Position numbers and translations under genes: made by a program. A model generated the notes under the pieces. It was given only the letters and a program-made list of their open reading frames with translations. It searched no databases and was not told where the DNA came from. A stretch of DNA of 64,000 nucleotides from Bacillus subtilis (GTDB lineage: Bacteria > Pseudomonadota > Alphaproteobacteria > Rhizobiales > Rhizobiaceae), in NCBI GenBank assembly GCA_021733665.1, contig JAHREI010000001.1:806001-870000 (forward strand), given 5' to 3'. This document shows positions 36,287 through 45,955 of this stretch, in pieces (within the stretch, counting starts at the first letter, position 1; every line of letters starts with the position of its first letter).

Positions 36287-36302
36287 CTTTTAATTTGAAG
36301 CC

Positions 36303-37952
36303 TCAGGCGCGCTTGAGTGCTTCCGCAATCAGGCCGCGTGTTTCATCAATGCCGTAAAGCGCCACAAATGAGCCGAAACGCGGGCCGCGTTCCTGTCCGA
36401 TCAGCACTTCATAGAGCATCTGGAAGAACGAGACGGAAACGCCAGGGCCGCCGTCAGGGCTCTTCTTATTGTGATCCTGATAGCGTTCGATAACGCGTGC
36501 AACATCCAGAATAGCATTCTGGATTGTGGTGCCGTCAGCAGCCTTATCGAGAGCAGCTAGTGCTCCATCCAGATCACGCAGAGCCTGCTGTTCCACTTCA
36601 TCCGGCGCACGGAATTTCTTGCTCGGCTTCACGAAATCATTGAAGTAACGGATGGCATATTCCACCAGAGCATTGAGCTCCGGATGGGTTGCCGGAGACG
36701 CACCCGGTGCATAGCGGGAAATGAAGCCCCACAGGGTGCTGGCATTTTCCGCATTGGATGCACTGACAAGGTTCAGCAGCATGGCAAACGGCACCGGCAG
36801 GTCAACCTTCGGCGGATTGCCGTAATGCTGATGCCAGACCGGATTGTTCAGGCGTGCTGCCCAATCCTGCTTTTCATAGGCTGCCAGATAGGTGAAATAT
36901 TCATCCACAGCTTTTGGGATCACGTCGAAATACAGCTTTTTCGCTGTTCTCGGCTTCTGGAACATATAGAGGCCGAGACTTTCGGTCGGTGCATAGGTCA
37001 GCCATTCGTCGATGCTGATGCCATTGCCTTTTGACTTGGAAATCTTCTGACCGAGATCGTCGAGGAACAGCTCATAAACGAAATGTTCTGGCGCGCGACC
37101 GCCAAGAATTTCACAAATTTTGTCATAGATCGACTGGTTGGTCTGGTGGTCTTTACCAAACATTTCAAAGTCAACGCCAAGGGCTGCCCAGCGCATACCG
37201 AAATCCGGCTTCCACTGCAGCTTCACATTGCCGCCGGTGACCGGCAGAGTGGTTTCCACGCCGTTTTCATCGTCGAAAGTGATGGTGCCGGCTTTCGCGT
37301 CAACCTTCTTCATTGGTACGTAAAGGACACGACCGGTGGACGGGGAGATTGGCAGGAACGGGCTGTAAGTGGCGCGGCGCTCTTCACCCAGTGTCGGCAG
37401 CATGACGGTCATGATGTCGTCGTAACGCTCTACAGCACGCAACAGCACTTCGTCAAAACGGCCGGACTTGTAATAGTCGGTCGCACTGGCAAATTCATAA
37501 TCAAAGCCGAAAGTGTCGAGGAAGCGGCACAGCATCGTGTTGTTGTGATCGGCAAAGCTCTTGAAGTCACCGCCAAACGGGTTAGGCACCGCTGACAATG
37601 GTAGCTGGAGTGATGGCTCAAGGGCTGCACGATCCGGCACATTGTCCGGAATTTTACGCATACCATCGAGATCATCCGAGAAACAGATGAGCTTGGTTTT
37701 GACTTTGTCTTCTGTCAGTACGCGGAATGCATGACGTACCATGGATGTGCGTGCAACTTCACCGAAAGTGCCGATATGCGGCAGGCCGGACGGGCCATAG
37801 CCGGTTTCGAAAATCACGACTTCGGGAAAGCCGGTTTTCTCGTACCGTTTTATGATTTTCCGCGCCTCTTCAAAGGGCCACGCTTTCGCCTGTGCTGCTG
37901 CCGCAATCAGGTCGGGCGCAAGGTCGATGTGGTTTGAGCGGTCGGTTGTCAT
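36303..37952 (-). CDS. lysS: Class I lysyl-tRNA synthetase
   Basis: A 549-residue enzyme that charges tRNA-Lys with lysine. It is the class I (archaeal-type) LysRS, which in alphaproteobacteria commonly replaces the class II enzyme. Seen: the HIGH-type motif in [16 protein letters not shown], the KMSKS-type loop [10 protein letters not shown], and the [20 protein letters not shown] segment. The start at 37952 ([10 protein letters not shown]) has AGGAAAG upstream; the in-frame extension to 37994 is less likely. It is a single gene with a strong terminator behind it. Confidence 0.95.
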   Translation of the reverse strand: MTTDRSNHIDLAPDLIAAAAQAKAWPFEEARKIIKRYEKTGFPEVVIFETGYGPSGLPHIGTFGEVARTSMVRHAFRVLTEDKVKTKLICFSDDLDGMRKIPDNVPDRAALEPSLQLPLSAVPNPFGGDFKSFADHNNTMLCRFLDTFGFDYEFASATDYYKSGRFDEVLLRAVERYDDIMTVMLPTLGEERRATYSPFLPISPSTGRVLYVPMKKVDAKAGTITFDDENGVETTLPVTGGNVKLQWKPDFGMRWAALGVDFEMFGKDHQTNQSIYDKICEILGGRAPEHFVYELFLDDLGQKISKSKGNGISIDEWLTYAPTESLGLYMFQKPRTAKKLYFDVIPKAVDEYFTYLAAYEKQDWAARLNNPVWHQHYGNPPKVDLPVPFAMLLNLVSASNAENASTLWGFISRYAPGASPATHPELNALVEYAIRYFNDFVKPSKKFRAPDEVEQQALRDLDGALAALDKAADGTTIQNAILDVARVIERYQDHNKKSPDGGPGVSVSFFQMLYEVLIGQERGPRFGSFVALYGIDETRGLIAEALKRA

Positions 37953-38232
37953 AATATCTTTCCTGATAGGAGGTGTTAATTGAAATATCCGCACTTTTTA
38001 CCGATACGGATAGACAGGTCTATGGTGAGATGCGGGTTTCGTCAATGCGGCGCAACGCTTTCTTTGCAGCTGCTGGGGGATATGATGCTCTTTCTTCGAA
38101 ATCGCAGCAGCATAATACAAAAATGATGGGGGTTGCGGGTATTATCCATAGGCTTAAACACAATTGAACACTTGTTAAGCGCTATAGAATAGTCTCAATC
38201 TTATATTTCAGACCATGCAGGAGTTCTTAGAA

Positions 38233-38640
38233 ATGAAAATCACGCCGCAGGATGCGCTGATCTATATTATGGTAACGGTTTCAGCTGCGGATACGCGGAT
38301 GACAGATGCAGAATTGTCCTCTATCGGCAATCTGGTGCGCCGTCTGCCGGTCTTTACCGGATTTGACGTGGATACTGTGCCGGAAATTGCAGAACGTTGC
38401 TATGAATTGCTGACCAAAGATGATGGTCTGGATCGTATTTTGGATATTGCACATCAGGCCTTGCCGGAAAAACTCTATGAGACAGCCTATGCGCTTGCAG
38501 TTGAGGTGGCCGCAGCTGATCTGCATGTTGAGCAGGAAGAGCTGGAGTTTTTACAATTGATGCGTGATCTGTGGAATTTGGACGAATTGAGTGTTGCTGC
38601 GATTGAGCGCAGTGCCCGTGTACGTTTCCGTAAACTTTGA
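38233..38640 (+). CDS. TerB-family (tellurite resistance-like) protein
   Basis: A 135-residue all-helical protein of the TerB/DjlA-N fold. Seen: helices with the acidic metal-binding style DTRMTDAELSSIG in the first half and VEVAAADLHVEQEELEFL in the second, as in TerB. The start at 38233 (MKITPQDALIY) follows AGGAG by ten bases; an ATG six codons earlier is not preceded by a ribosome site. The family is tied to stress and metal responses, but isolated members such as this one have no assigned role and no other ter genes are nearby. Confidence 0.8.
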   Translation: MKITPQDALIYIMVTVSAADTRMTDAELSSIGNLVRRLPVFTGFDVDTVPEIAERCYELLTKDDGLDRILDIAHQALPEKLYETAYALAVEVAAADLHVEQEELEFLQLMRDLWNLDELSVAAIERSARVRFRKL

Positions 38641-38648
38641 TGCTTTAT

Positions 38649-38682
38649 CGGGCGCGTCTGGTGATAGACGCGCCCGTTTAAA
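38649..38682. terminator. Terminator between convergent genes
   Basis: CGGGCGCGTCT (38649-38659) and AGACGCGCCCG (38666-38676) form a perfect 11-bp stem followed by TTTAAAT on the plus strand. It probably ends the TerB-family gene. Confidence 0.8.
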
Positions 38683-38693
38683 TAAAATCTGTG

Positions 38694-39581
38694 TTAGTAA
38701 AATCCGACCGGAAAATAGCGCAGATATAAATCATCAAGCACGCCTTTGCGCTCCAATGCAGTAAGGGCGTTGTTGAAGGCAAGGTGCAAATCCGCATCCT
38801 GTTTGCGCAAGGCGATTGCCATGCCTTGTCCTAAAAATTCCGGTGCCGGATAAGCACCGCCAACAAAGTGGCAACATGTGCCGTTAGAATTACCTGAAGC
38901 GCTGGCAGGGTTCATGCGGAGCGACAGGCTCATCGCATCTCCGAAAATCAGCTGAACTTTACCGTCCTGCAGTCCCTTATAGAGCAACTCGCTGTTGCTA
39001 TAAGGTATGATTTTGGCTTTCGGGAAATAGGTTTTTAACAGGGCTTCATGAGCGGTATTTGCAAGGACGCCGACATTTTTGCCATCCGGAGAGAATGAAG
39101 CGAGGCTGCTCTGCTCCGTTTTAACGGCGACAAAGCGGGCGGGTAAACTGAAATAAGCACGGGTAAAGCTCAGACTGGCGCGCTTTTCCCGATCCGGCAT
39201 CAGTCCGGCAACCAGTGCATCTGTTTCATTGTTGCGCAGTGCAGGCAGCAATTCATCCCATGGTCGCGCTTCGATCTGGCAGCGGCTGGTCATTGATAAT
39301 TCCTGACAAATGGCGCGGATCAGATCAATATTATAACCGCTGAGACGCCCTTGTGGTGTGAGACTATTAAACGGTGCAAAATCCGTACCAGTCAGAAAGC
39401 GGATCTGGCTTCTTTGTGAAATATCCGGCTTTGCCGGTTTCTGATCATCACCTGCAAGGTAAGGAGAGGCGCTCTGGGCTGAAGCCATGCCGCTTGCCAG
39501 CAAAAACATGCCTGCAACGATTGTTGTTGATGCAGATTTTAGCATTTGACGAAATGAGGTGCGGACGGATGAATTGCGCAT
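38694..39581 (-). CDS. Periplasmic amino-acid-type substrate-binding protein (SBP_bac_3)
   Basis: A 295-residue exported solute-binding protein. Seen: a twin-basic N-terminus and signal peptide ending MASAQS (residues about 15-36), then the family 3 layout: FLTGTDFAPFNSLTPQGRLSG, GYNIDLIRAICQEL, ARPWDELLPALRNNETDALV, and the second lobe VGVLANTAHEALL. Aromatic/acid contacts of amino-acid binders look kept. Two cysteine pairs are possible. No ABC permease or ATPase genes are adjacent, so it may serve a remote transporter or a sensor. The ribosome site is weak (GGATACTC). Confidence 0.85.
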   Translation of the reverse strand: MRNSSVRTSFRQMLKSASTTIVAGMFLLASGMASAQSASPYLAGDDQKPAKPDISQRSQIRFLTGTDFAPFNSLTPQGRLSGYNIDLIRAICQELSMTSRCQIEARPWDELLPALRNNETDALVAGLMPDREKRASLSFTRAYFSLPARFVAVKTEQSSLASFSPDGKNVGVLANTAHEALLKTYFPKAKIIPYSNSELLYKGLQDGKVQLIFGDAMSLSLRMNPASASGNSNGTCCHFVGGAYPAPEFLGQGMAIALRKQDADLHLAFNNALTALERKGVLDDLYLRYFPVGFY

Positions 39582-39857
39582 GAGTATCCAATATCTCGTC
39601 TGATTATCTTATGAAATATGCAGAGTATAAAACAATCTGACGCGCATGGAAGGGGGCTGTATTTATTTATTATATTTTCCTTTAAAGTATTAAAAATTTA
39701 AATATTAATTGGATTTGAAATTTTGGATAAGATATTTTTTACAGTTGTTATTTTTGTGTGATGGACGTTATTGTCAAAAATGCGTTTATTTTGAATGCAT
39801 AAATTTTTGTAATGTAGAATTTAGTGAAATTTATCTTTGTTATTTCTTGGTGGTGAA

Positions 39858-41795
39858 ATGACGATGCATTTATTTATTTCGCAGAGCTTTATTGGGCTAT
39901 GTGCCGCATTCTCTGTGCGTCTGGTGGAGGCAGGGCTTGGCAAGGGAGAGATTATTGCAGCCTTTGCAGGTGCTGCGCGCCATAATACATCATTTAATGA
40001 TGAACTTGTGCATCGGGGGGCTATTTCGGAAAGCGCCCTTTACCGGCTTTGGGCGGAAGAGACAGGGCTGATTTACGATGATACGCCAATTGTAAGCGAT
40101 GTTTTGCTGCGTCCCTTTGATGGTGTTGCTCGTCTGAGTAATATTCGTCATGTGTTGGTTGCGGGGCGTCATGGCCAGAGTTTGCTTTATATGGCGCCCG
40201 ATCTCAAAGAACTAGCGATGCTGAAGCATTATTTGCGGGAATATCCGGAGATGCAGGCACGTTTGCGTTTATGTCCGCCAACTGTGTTGATCACATTGCT
40301 TCATGACCGTTACGGCAAAGCTGCTGCCGGACGTGCGCAGAGGATGACGCCGTCGCATTTATCTGCCCGCTTCGTGATGAATGGCTGGCAGGGCTTTAGT
40401 TTGGGTGCGCTTCTGCTTGGGTTGATGTGGTTGTTTCTTGTTAATGGCGGCGGTTACTTGTCATTGCTCTATTGGGGAATGACATTGTTCTTTTTTGCTT
40501 GTGTGATCATACGCTTGTTGGCTGCATGGAACGCCCGCCCGTTGCACATACGACCATTATCCACTTACAGAGCCTATAGTCTGCCAGTTTATACAGTGTT
40601 GGTGCCACTTTATAAGGAGGCAAATGTCGTTGACCAGCTCGTTTTTGCGCTGGATGGTCTGAACTGGCCGACAACAAAGCTTGATATTAAATTGATTTGT
40701 GAAGCGGATGATACTGAGACGGTATCAGCTTTAGTACAATGTAATTTGCCTGCATATTTTGAAATTTTACGGGTGCCTGATATCGGGCCACGTACTAAAC
40801 CCAAGGCTTTGAATTATGCGTTGCAATTTGCCCGTGGTGAATTTGTCGTTGTCTATGATGCAGAAGACAGGCCGCATCGCGATCAGCTGCTGGAAGCTTG
40901 GCAGTCATTCCGGCGCGGAGATGAGAAGCTGGCATGTCTGCAAGCTCCGCTGGTGATCAGTAATTTCAAACATAATTACCTGACACGTTATTTTTCATTC
41001 GAATATGCGGGGTTGTTTCGTGGGTTGCTGCCATGGCTAAGCCGGAGAGGGGCCGTTATGCCTTTGGGCGGGACATCAAATCACCTGAAGCGAAAAGTTT
41101 TGCAGGAGGTCGGTGGCTGGGACAGTTATAATGTGACGGAAGATGCAGATTTAGGCATGCGCTTAGCACGTTTTGGTTATTCTGTGGATGTGATCAACAG
41201 ACCAACGACTGAAGACGCGCCGGAAAATTATAAGGACTGGAAAACGCAAAGAACACGTTGGTTCAAAGGCTGGATGCAGACATGGCTGGTGCATATGCGC
41301 TCACCGGTGCAAACTTGTCGTCAGTTAGGGATCGGGCGTTTTACGCTCTATCTGCTTTATACAACGGGCTTATTACTGTCGGCTTTGTTGCATCCTCTTA
41401 TGCTGATAAGCCTGGGGTGGGGAATTGTACAAAGCATTGCCGGTTATCATGATCAGACTGTAATGGCGGCAGTGATATTCAACGGAATAAATCTGCTGAC
41501 TGCCTATCTGAGTTTTCATCTTCTATGTAACAAGACGCTGCGCTTTGAGGAACGTCGTCGTTATTCTTATTTCTGGGGCGTACCATTCTATTGGATATTA
41601 TTATCGATCGCCGCATGGCGTGCTTTTTTTCAGATGTTTACAGCGCCGCATCACTGGGAAAAGACGCCGCATTTTCCAGCCCGAGTTGGAGATGAGGGGG
41701 ACGAGGCGGCAAATCTATCTACGCCATTGTACGGATTACCTGTTCACAGGCATAAGAAGTCATCTGCAACGAAACCGTTTGTCACAAATTTGTAA
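39858..41795 (+). CDS. Membrane GT2 glycosyltransferase with N-terminal GspE/MshEN-like domain
   Basis: A 645-residue membrane glycosyltransferase of the cellulose-synthase-like GT2 type. Seen: an N-terminal domain (residues about 1-160) resembling the GspE/MshEN N-domain (LGKGEIIAAFAGAARHN, ELVHRGAISESALYRLWAEE), two membrane helices at about 180-225, then the GT-A domain with PLYKEANVV, the DAED metal motif, TEDADLG (catalytic base region) and QRTRWFKGWMQ (QxxRW), followed by three or more C-terminal membrane helices. This set fits processive polymerisation and export of a polysaccharide. The start at 39858 follows GGTGGTG; a TTG seven codons earlier is possible. MshEN domains in other proteins bind cyclic di-GMP; whether this one does is untested. 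Confidence 0.85.
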   Translation: MTMHLFISQSFIGLCAAFSVRLVEAGLGKGEIIAAFAGAARHNTSFNDELVHRGAISESALYRLWAEETGLIYDDTPIVSDVLLRPFDGVARLSNIRHVLVAGRHGQSLLYMAPDLKELAMLKHYLREYPEMQARLRLCPPTVLITLLHDRYGKAAAGRAQRMTPSHLSARFVMNGWQGFSLGALLLGLMWLFLVNGGGYLSLLYWGMTLFFFACVIIRLLAAWNARPLHIRPLSTYRAYSLPVYTVLVPLYKEANVVDQLVFALDGLNWPTTKLDIKLICEADDTETVSALVQCNLPAYFEILRVPDIGPRTKPKALNYALQFARGEFVVVYDAEDRPHRDQLLEAWQSFRRGDEKLACLQAPLVISNFKHNYLTRYFSFEYAGLFRGLLPWLSRRGAVMPLGGTSNHLKRKVLQEVGGWDSYNVTEDADLGMRLARFGYSVDVINRPTTEDAPENYKDWKTQRTRWFKGWMQTWLVHMRSPVQTCRQLGIGRFTLYLLYTTGLLLSALLHPLMLISLGWGIVQSIAGYHDQTVMAAVIFNGINLLTAYLSFHLLCNKTLRFEERRRYSYFWGVPFYWILLSIAAWRAFFQMFTAPHHWEKTPHFPARVGDEGDEAANLSTPLYGLPVHRHKKSSATKPFVTNL

Positions 41796-41943
41796 TATAA
41801 ATCATAAATAGTCCGATCATCTTATTTGAACGGAAGATGTTTTCCCGTATTGGCATATGATATAATCGCAGAGGCAGATATTATGCCTTTGTATTCAGTT
41901 GCCTTCACAATGCTTACATAAGTATCTGTTGAAATAAGAGGGA

Positions 41944-43320
41944 ATGAATACGGATATAAAGGCGGCATACAGACATATGATAACTGATCACAGTCAGAAA
42001 AATGATGTTTCTGTTGCAGTGGCTGCGGAGACAGAGATGGTGAACGATCCGGAACGGAATATGTCGAGCTGGTTGTATTCAACCCGTAAGGCTCTGCCTG
42101 CTTTGATCGTATTACTGCCGCTTTTTTTGCTGCTGCATTCCTGGAGTGTTTCTGTGCTATGGGCCGCTATAGCCTGTGTATTGCTGTTTATTCTGGCTGT
42201 CCTTTTGACCGCTTTTTCTGCACCTAAACCGGTCACAGAGGTAGCCAGAACAGGTAAGGGTGAAGGACCGCTCTCACGCCTTTCCGGCGAAATACTGGCT
42301 GATTTTTTGCCTGACCCGCTGGTGTTGTTTGATGCGGATGGCACTATTCTTTATATCAACTACGCTGCGCGCGAAGCGTTTCCGCCTCTGGCACGCGATA
42401 CCTCGCTTTATTTATGTTTTCGTTCACCGGAAATGCACGCGTTAATTCAGGGAATTAGTGCTGATGGTCAGGCGCGTTCAACGGATTATCTTGAACGTCT
42501 GCCGCTGGAGCGCTGGTATCGTGCTTCTGTTATGACTTTTGAAACAGCCAAAGGTGAAGCCGACTGTTTCATCCTGATTTTCCGTGATCAGACGGAATTG
42601 CGCCGGATCGACCGTATGCGCTCAGACTTTATCGCCAATGCCAGTCATGAGTTGCGTACACCTTTGGCTTCACTGCGTGGTTTTATTGAAACTCTGCAAG
42701 GTCCCGCGCGGGATGATCCTGCAGCACGGGATCGTTTCTTGAATATTATGCAGACACAAGCAGATCGCATGTCCCGTCTGATTGATGATCTGCTGTCTCT
42801 CTCTCGCTTGGAAATGAAAGCCGCAATACCACTCAAAGATCGCATTGATGTCGGGCAGATACTAAGCCATGTCGTAGAGACATTAGCGCCAATGGCTTCC
42901 GGTGTCGGGGTGACGATTGACTGGGTCAAGCCCGATCATCCGGTATGGCTGTCTGGGGATAAGGATGAACTCATTCAGGTTTTTCAGAACCTGATCGAGA
43001 ATGCCTGTAAATACGGGCAGGCAGGTAAACGTGTGGTGGTTATGATTGATGAACAGGGAGCGGAAAATAGCCCGTCGGATGGTTTGCGTGGGTTCTCTGT
43101 GAGTGTCGAAGATTTTGGGCCCGGCATTCCGGCAGAACACTTGCCACGTTTGACGGAGCGCTTTTATCGTGTCGACGTGGATAGCAGTCGTACACATAAG
43201 GGGACAGGTCTTGGTTTGGCTATCGTAAAGCATATTTTGACCCGTCATCGCGGACGGCTGACTGTTCGCTCGCAACTTGGTAAGGGCTCAGTTTTTACTG
43301 TGGTGTTTGCCGGTTCATAA
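41944..43320 (+). CDS. phoR: PhoR-like sensor histidine kinase
   Basis: A 458-residue membrane kinase. Seen: two close membrane helices at residues about 48-95, a PAS domain at about 115-225 (ADFLPDPLVLFDADGTILYIN), the phospho-accepting H-box FIANASHELRTPLASLRGF, and the ATPase domain with N-box (NLIENACKYG), G1 (VEDFGPGIP), F-box and G2 (HKGTGLGLAIVKHIL). This is the PhoR layout, which controls phosphate starvation genes through PhoB. No response regulator, pst or phoU gene is adjacent; instead it stands among polysaccharide genes. The symbol rests on domain similarity; another orphan kinase is possible. AAGAGGGA lies just before the ATG. Confidence 0.75.
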   Translation: MNTDIKAAYRHMITDHSQKNDVSVAVAAETEMVNDPERNMSSWLYSTRKALPALIVLLPLFLLLHSWSVSVLWAAIACVLLFILAVLLTAFSAPKPVTEVARTGKGEGPLSRLSGEILADFLPDPLVLFDADGTILYINYAAREAFPPLARDTSLYLCFRSPEMHALIQGISADGQARSTDYLERLPLERWYRASVMTFETAKGEADCFILIFRDQTELRRIDRMRSDFIANASHELRTPLASLRGFIETLQGPARDDPAARDRFLNIMQTQADRMSRLIDDLLSLSRLEMKAAIPLKDRIDVGQILSHVVETLAPMASGVGVTIDWVKPDHPVWLSGDKDELIQVFQNLIENACKYGQAGKRVVVMIDEQGAENSPSDGLRGFSVSVEDFGPGIPAEHLPRLTERFYRVDVDSSRTHKGTGLGLAIVKHILTRHRGRLTVRSQLGKGSVFTVVFAGS

Positions 43321-43346
43321 GAATGGAGAGGTCATTGAGGCGCCTG

Positions 43347-44615
43347 TTAACGCTGTAATGTCCGAAGGACACGCCACTTTAGTGGGCGCAGTGCTTGCCA
43401 GAAGGATGTGGAGCGCAGATATGTGATCGCTATCTTCTGGTATAGATATAATTTGCCGCGCATTGTCGGTGTTACCGTTATGCATCTGAGTGGAATAACA
43501 AGATCGCAATTTTGCACCTTCCACTCCTCATCACCGACGCCGAGGTCGAGGCAGTCATAGCCTTCATCTTTGAGGTGCTGCAGCAGTAAATAATGCAGTA
43601 CATGGCCAGGGGAGTATTTGGCCCATTTTTTCAAATTAGACGCAATCATAATGCCGTAATAATGCGGGCCGCTGATTAATCCCCACATACAGGCGAGGGG
43701 TTCACCATTGAGTTTCAGCGCAGAAATATGCAATGTATCGGTGGCTTGAAAAGCTTTTGTCGCATCGTTGAAATAGTGAGCTTTTTCCGGATATTGATCA
43801 AATCCCGGTACATGGGTCTCGATAAAACGTTGCTGTTTTTCGTGAAGCATGAATTCCAGAAGATGCTGTTGCTCCTGAGGTGTCTCAGCGATGGAAAATT
43901 CGTAATTACCTAATTCGTGAAGATGGCGAAGTTTGCGGCGGATCGCTTTGGGCCGGACGAGACTTTGCTGGATTTCGTCCCAACTACGGGTCAGAATATT
44001 GGCATGACTGTTCGCCTGATTTTCAGTATTTGCCAGTAAAAAGAGCGGGTTGATCAGATTTCCAATTTTCTCCGGCATATTGCTGAGCTCTGCAAAATCA
44101 AAAGCCGGCAGAATTGCCAAGATTTGCTGCCATAAATTTTCAGCCTGAGTCCGGTTCCACTCTATGCCGCAATCAAACAAGACAGGCGCATTATAATCGG
44201 CAACGCCCTGATCTGTAAAAGACAGAATGCGTGCCCGTTTGCAGGGAAAAACAGCAAAAGGCAAAAAAACAACCGGACTGCTGTTTTTCATCCGGACTTC
44301 AATAAGGCATAACTCTGCTTTCAAAGCAGGAGCGTAGGTGTTCTCCCATGTTTTCAGAAAAGTTGTGGTCTGAAAAATATGATAATTCGGAGTGGTATCG
44401 CTCTCTAATTTGCTTGGCGCGTCCTTGCTTGCAACCGGCCAGTCTGAGGAGACATCTGCAACAGTATGAAAACAACGAATATCATAATTGACTGTGCAAG
44501 AAATGCGGGAATCTGTCTGCGTTTTTCTCAATGGGCTGTCGGATGTAAGGGCAGGCTCAATGAAGCTCAAGCCCGTATCCTGACGGGAAAGCTGTATCGA
44601 ACTGAATAATGCCAT
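43347..44615 (-). CDS. BioF2/CelD-type GNAT protein of polysaccharide synthesis
   Basis: A 422-residue protein with the two-lobed GNAT fold of the BioF2-like (Acetyltransf_6) family that includes CelD/BcsL proteins of cellulose and exopolysaccharide loci. Seen: an N-terminal lobe with FQTTTFLKTWENTY and a C-terminal lobe with RPKAIRRKLRHL, HEKQQRFIETHVPG, LKLNGEPLACMWG and YSPGHVLHYLLLQHLKDEGY, the last being the core of the acyl-CoA site, followed by LDLGVGDEEWK. It probably acylates a sugar or lipid intermediate. It is oriented against its neighbours and converges with the kinase gene. Confidence 0.8.
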   Translation of the reverse strand: MALFSSIQLSRQDTGLSFIEPALTSDSPLRKTQTDSRISCTVNYDIRCFHTVADVSSDWPVASKDAPSKLESDTTPNYHIFQTTTFLKTWENTYAPALKAELCLIEVRMKNSSPVVFLPFAVFPCKRARILSFTDQGVADYNAPVLFDCGIEWNRTQAENLWQQILAILPAFDFAELSNMPEKIGNLINPLFLLANTENQANSHANILTRSWDEIQQSLVRPKAIRRKLRHLHELGNYEFSIAETPQEQQHLLEFMLHEKQQRFIETHVPGFDQYPEKAHYFNDATKAFQATDTLHISALKLNGEPLACMWGLISGPHYYGIMIASNLKKWAKYSPGHVLHYLLLQHLKDEGYDCLDLGVGDEEWKVQNCDLVIPLRCITVTPTMRGKLYLYQKIAITYLRSTSFWQALRPLKWRVLRTLQR

Positions 44616-44922
44616 GCCACTTTATCCTGTCTTATTTTGAAGTCGTCAGGCTGAGTATAGGTGTTATGAACAGTCTGGCAGAATTGAGTAAATAATATCC
44701 TATGGTAAGAGCCAATATTAGGGTTTCCAGAGATTGAGTCATAGAAACACGTTGATGTGGTAAATAATTGCTTTTAATGATGTTTTCATAAGTAAACTAA
44801 GAATATTATAAAGTTCAAATTTGGCTTTTCAAGCAGATGAATAGTTCTCGTTAATTGCATTTTAGGCGTCTTGTGCCTATATGCGCCTAACACAGTGGGT
44901 GCTCAGGCAGGCAGGATGTCAG
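44616..44922. other. AT-rich intergenic region
   Basis: About 300 bases between divergent genes. It probably holds both promoters. No gene or hairpin terminator was seen. Confidence 0.5.
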
Positions 44923-45933
44923 ATGACGGTCTCAATCATTATTAAAGCATTGAATGAAGAACGACGGATTGCTGCAGCGATTGAGAGTGCTCTTGCTGCT
45001 CTTCCTGATGGGCAGGGAGAAGTAATTTTAGCGGACAGCGGTTCTACAGATCGTACGGTTGAGATCGCTAAACAATATCCCGTTATTATTGCGCAAATTG
45101 AAGCCCCCGCTAAACCAAGCTGCGGGCTGGGTCCGCAATTAGGATATCAATATAGCCGCTATCCTTATATTTGTCTGATTGACGGCGATATGGAACTGGC
45201 ACCTGATTTCATTGGTGCAGCTTTGCAGTTTCTTAATGAAAATCCCCGTATTGCTGGTGTTGCAGGGCATGTGGTCGAACAAAATCATGATAGTCTTGAA
45301 TATGTTCGCCGCGACCAGATCAAAGTGGCTTATAAAGGCGTGGGTGTTGTGGATCGCATCAATTGCGGTGGCCTTTATCGCCGTGAAGCAATTGAAGAAG
45401 TTGGCTATTTTTCAGACCGTAATCTGCATAGCTATGAGGAATATGATCTGGGTGTTCGGTTACGAACAAAAGGCTGGACATTGTTTCGGCTTGACCGGCG
45501 GTTTGTTTTTCATACCGGTCATGAAGTGAATGCCTATAGTTTGCTTGTCCGACGCTGGCGCACAAAATATATCCGTGGCACCGGTGAGTTATTGCGTGCC
45601 GCGATTGGTAAGCCGCACTTCAAAAATTTGTTCAGGGAATTGCCGGAACTGCGTCTTTGGTTTATGGTTTATGGCTGGGTTCTGGCCATGTTGCTGGTGC
45701 TGGTTTGCACGCCGAGTTTAGCACTTGGCATTGCGATTGATATTCTCTGGATTATCGCCGCAGTGGTATTGATGGGTATCAAGCATAAAAATATGCAGAT
45801 AGGGCTGTATTCAGTCGTGGCTTGGTTTTTCCACGCAGCTGCGTTACCGCTTGGCTTTTTCTCGCCAAGAATAGATCCGGCTGCACAGATTGAAAGCAAG
45901 CTTATTCCGGTAAATTCACAGGTTGCCCGGTGA
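44923..45933 (+). CDS. GT2 family glycosyltransferase
   Basis: A 336-residue glycosyltransferase that moves a sugar from a nucleotide donor onto a polysaccharide lipid intermediate. Seen: the GT-A N-terminus MTVSIIIKALNEERRIAAAI, DSGSTDRTVEIAKQYP, the metal-binding LIDGDMEL (DxD), the acceptor region SYEEYDLGVRLRTKGW, and two or three C-terminal membrane helices (residues about 245-320). The start at 44923 follows GCAGGA; an ATG at 44881 would add 14 residues before the conserved N-terminus. It is convergent with the flippase gene. Sugar specificity is not readable. Confidence 0.88.
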   Translation: MTVSIIIKALNEERRIAAAIESALAALPDGQGEVILADSGSTDRTVEIAKQYPVIIAQIEAPAKPSCGLGPQLGYQYSRYPYICLIDGDMELAPDFIGAALQFLNENPRIAGVAGHVVEQNHDSLEYVRRDQIKVAYKGVGVVDRINCGGLYRREAIEEVGYFSDRNLHSYEEYDLGVRLRTKGWTLFRLDRRFVFHTGHEVNAYSLLVRRWRTKYIRGTGELLRAAIGKPHFKNLFRELPELRLWFMVYGWVLAMLLVLVCTPSLALGIAIDILWIIAAVVLMGIKHKNMQIGLYSVVAWFFHAAALPLGFFSPRIDPAAQIESKLIPVNSQVAR

Positions 45934-45955
45934 GTTGTTGATTGCCAAGCCCTTG

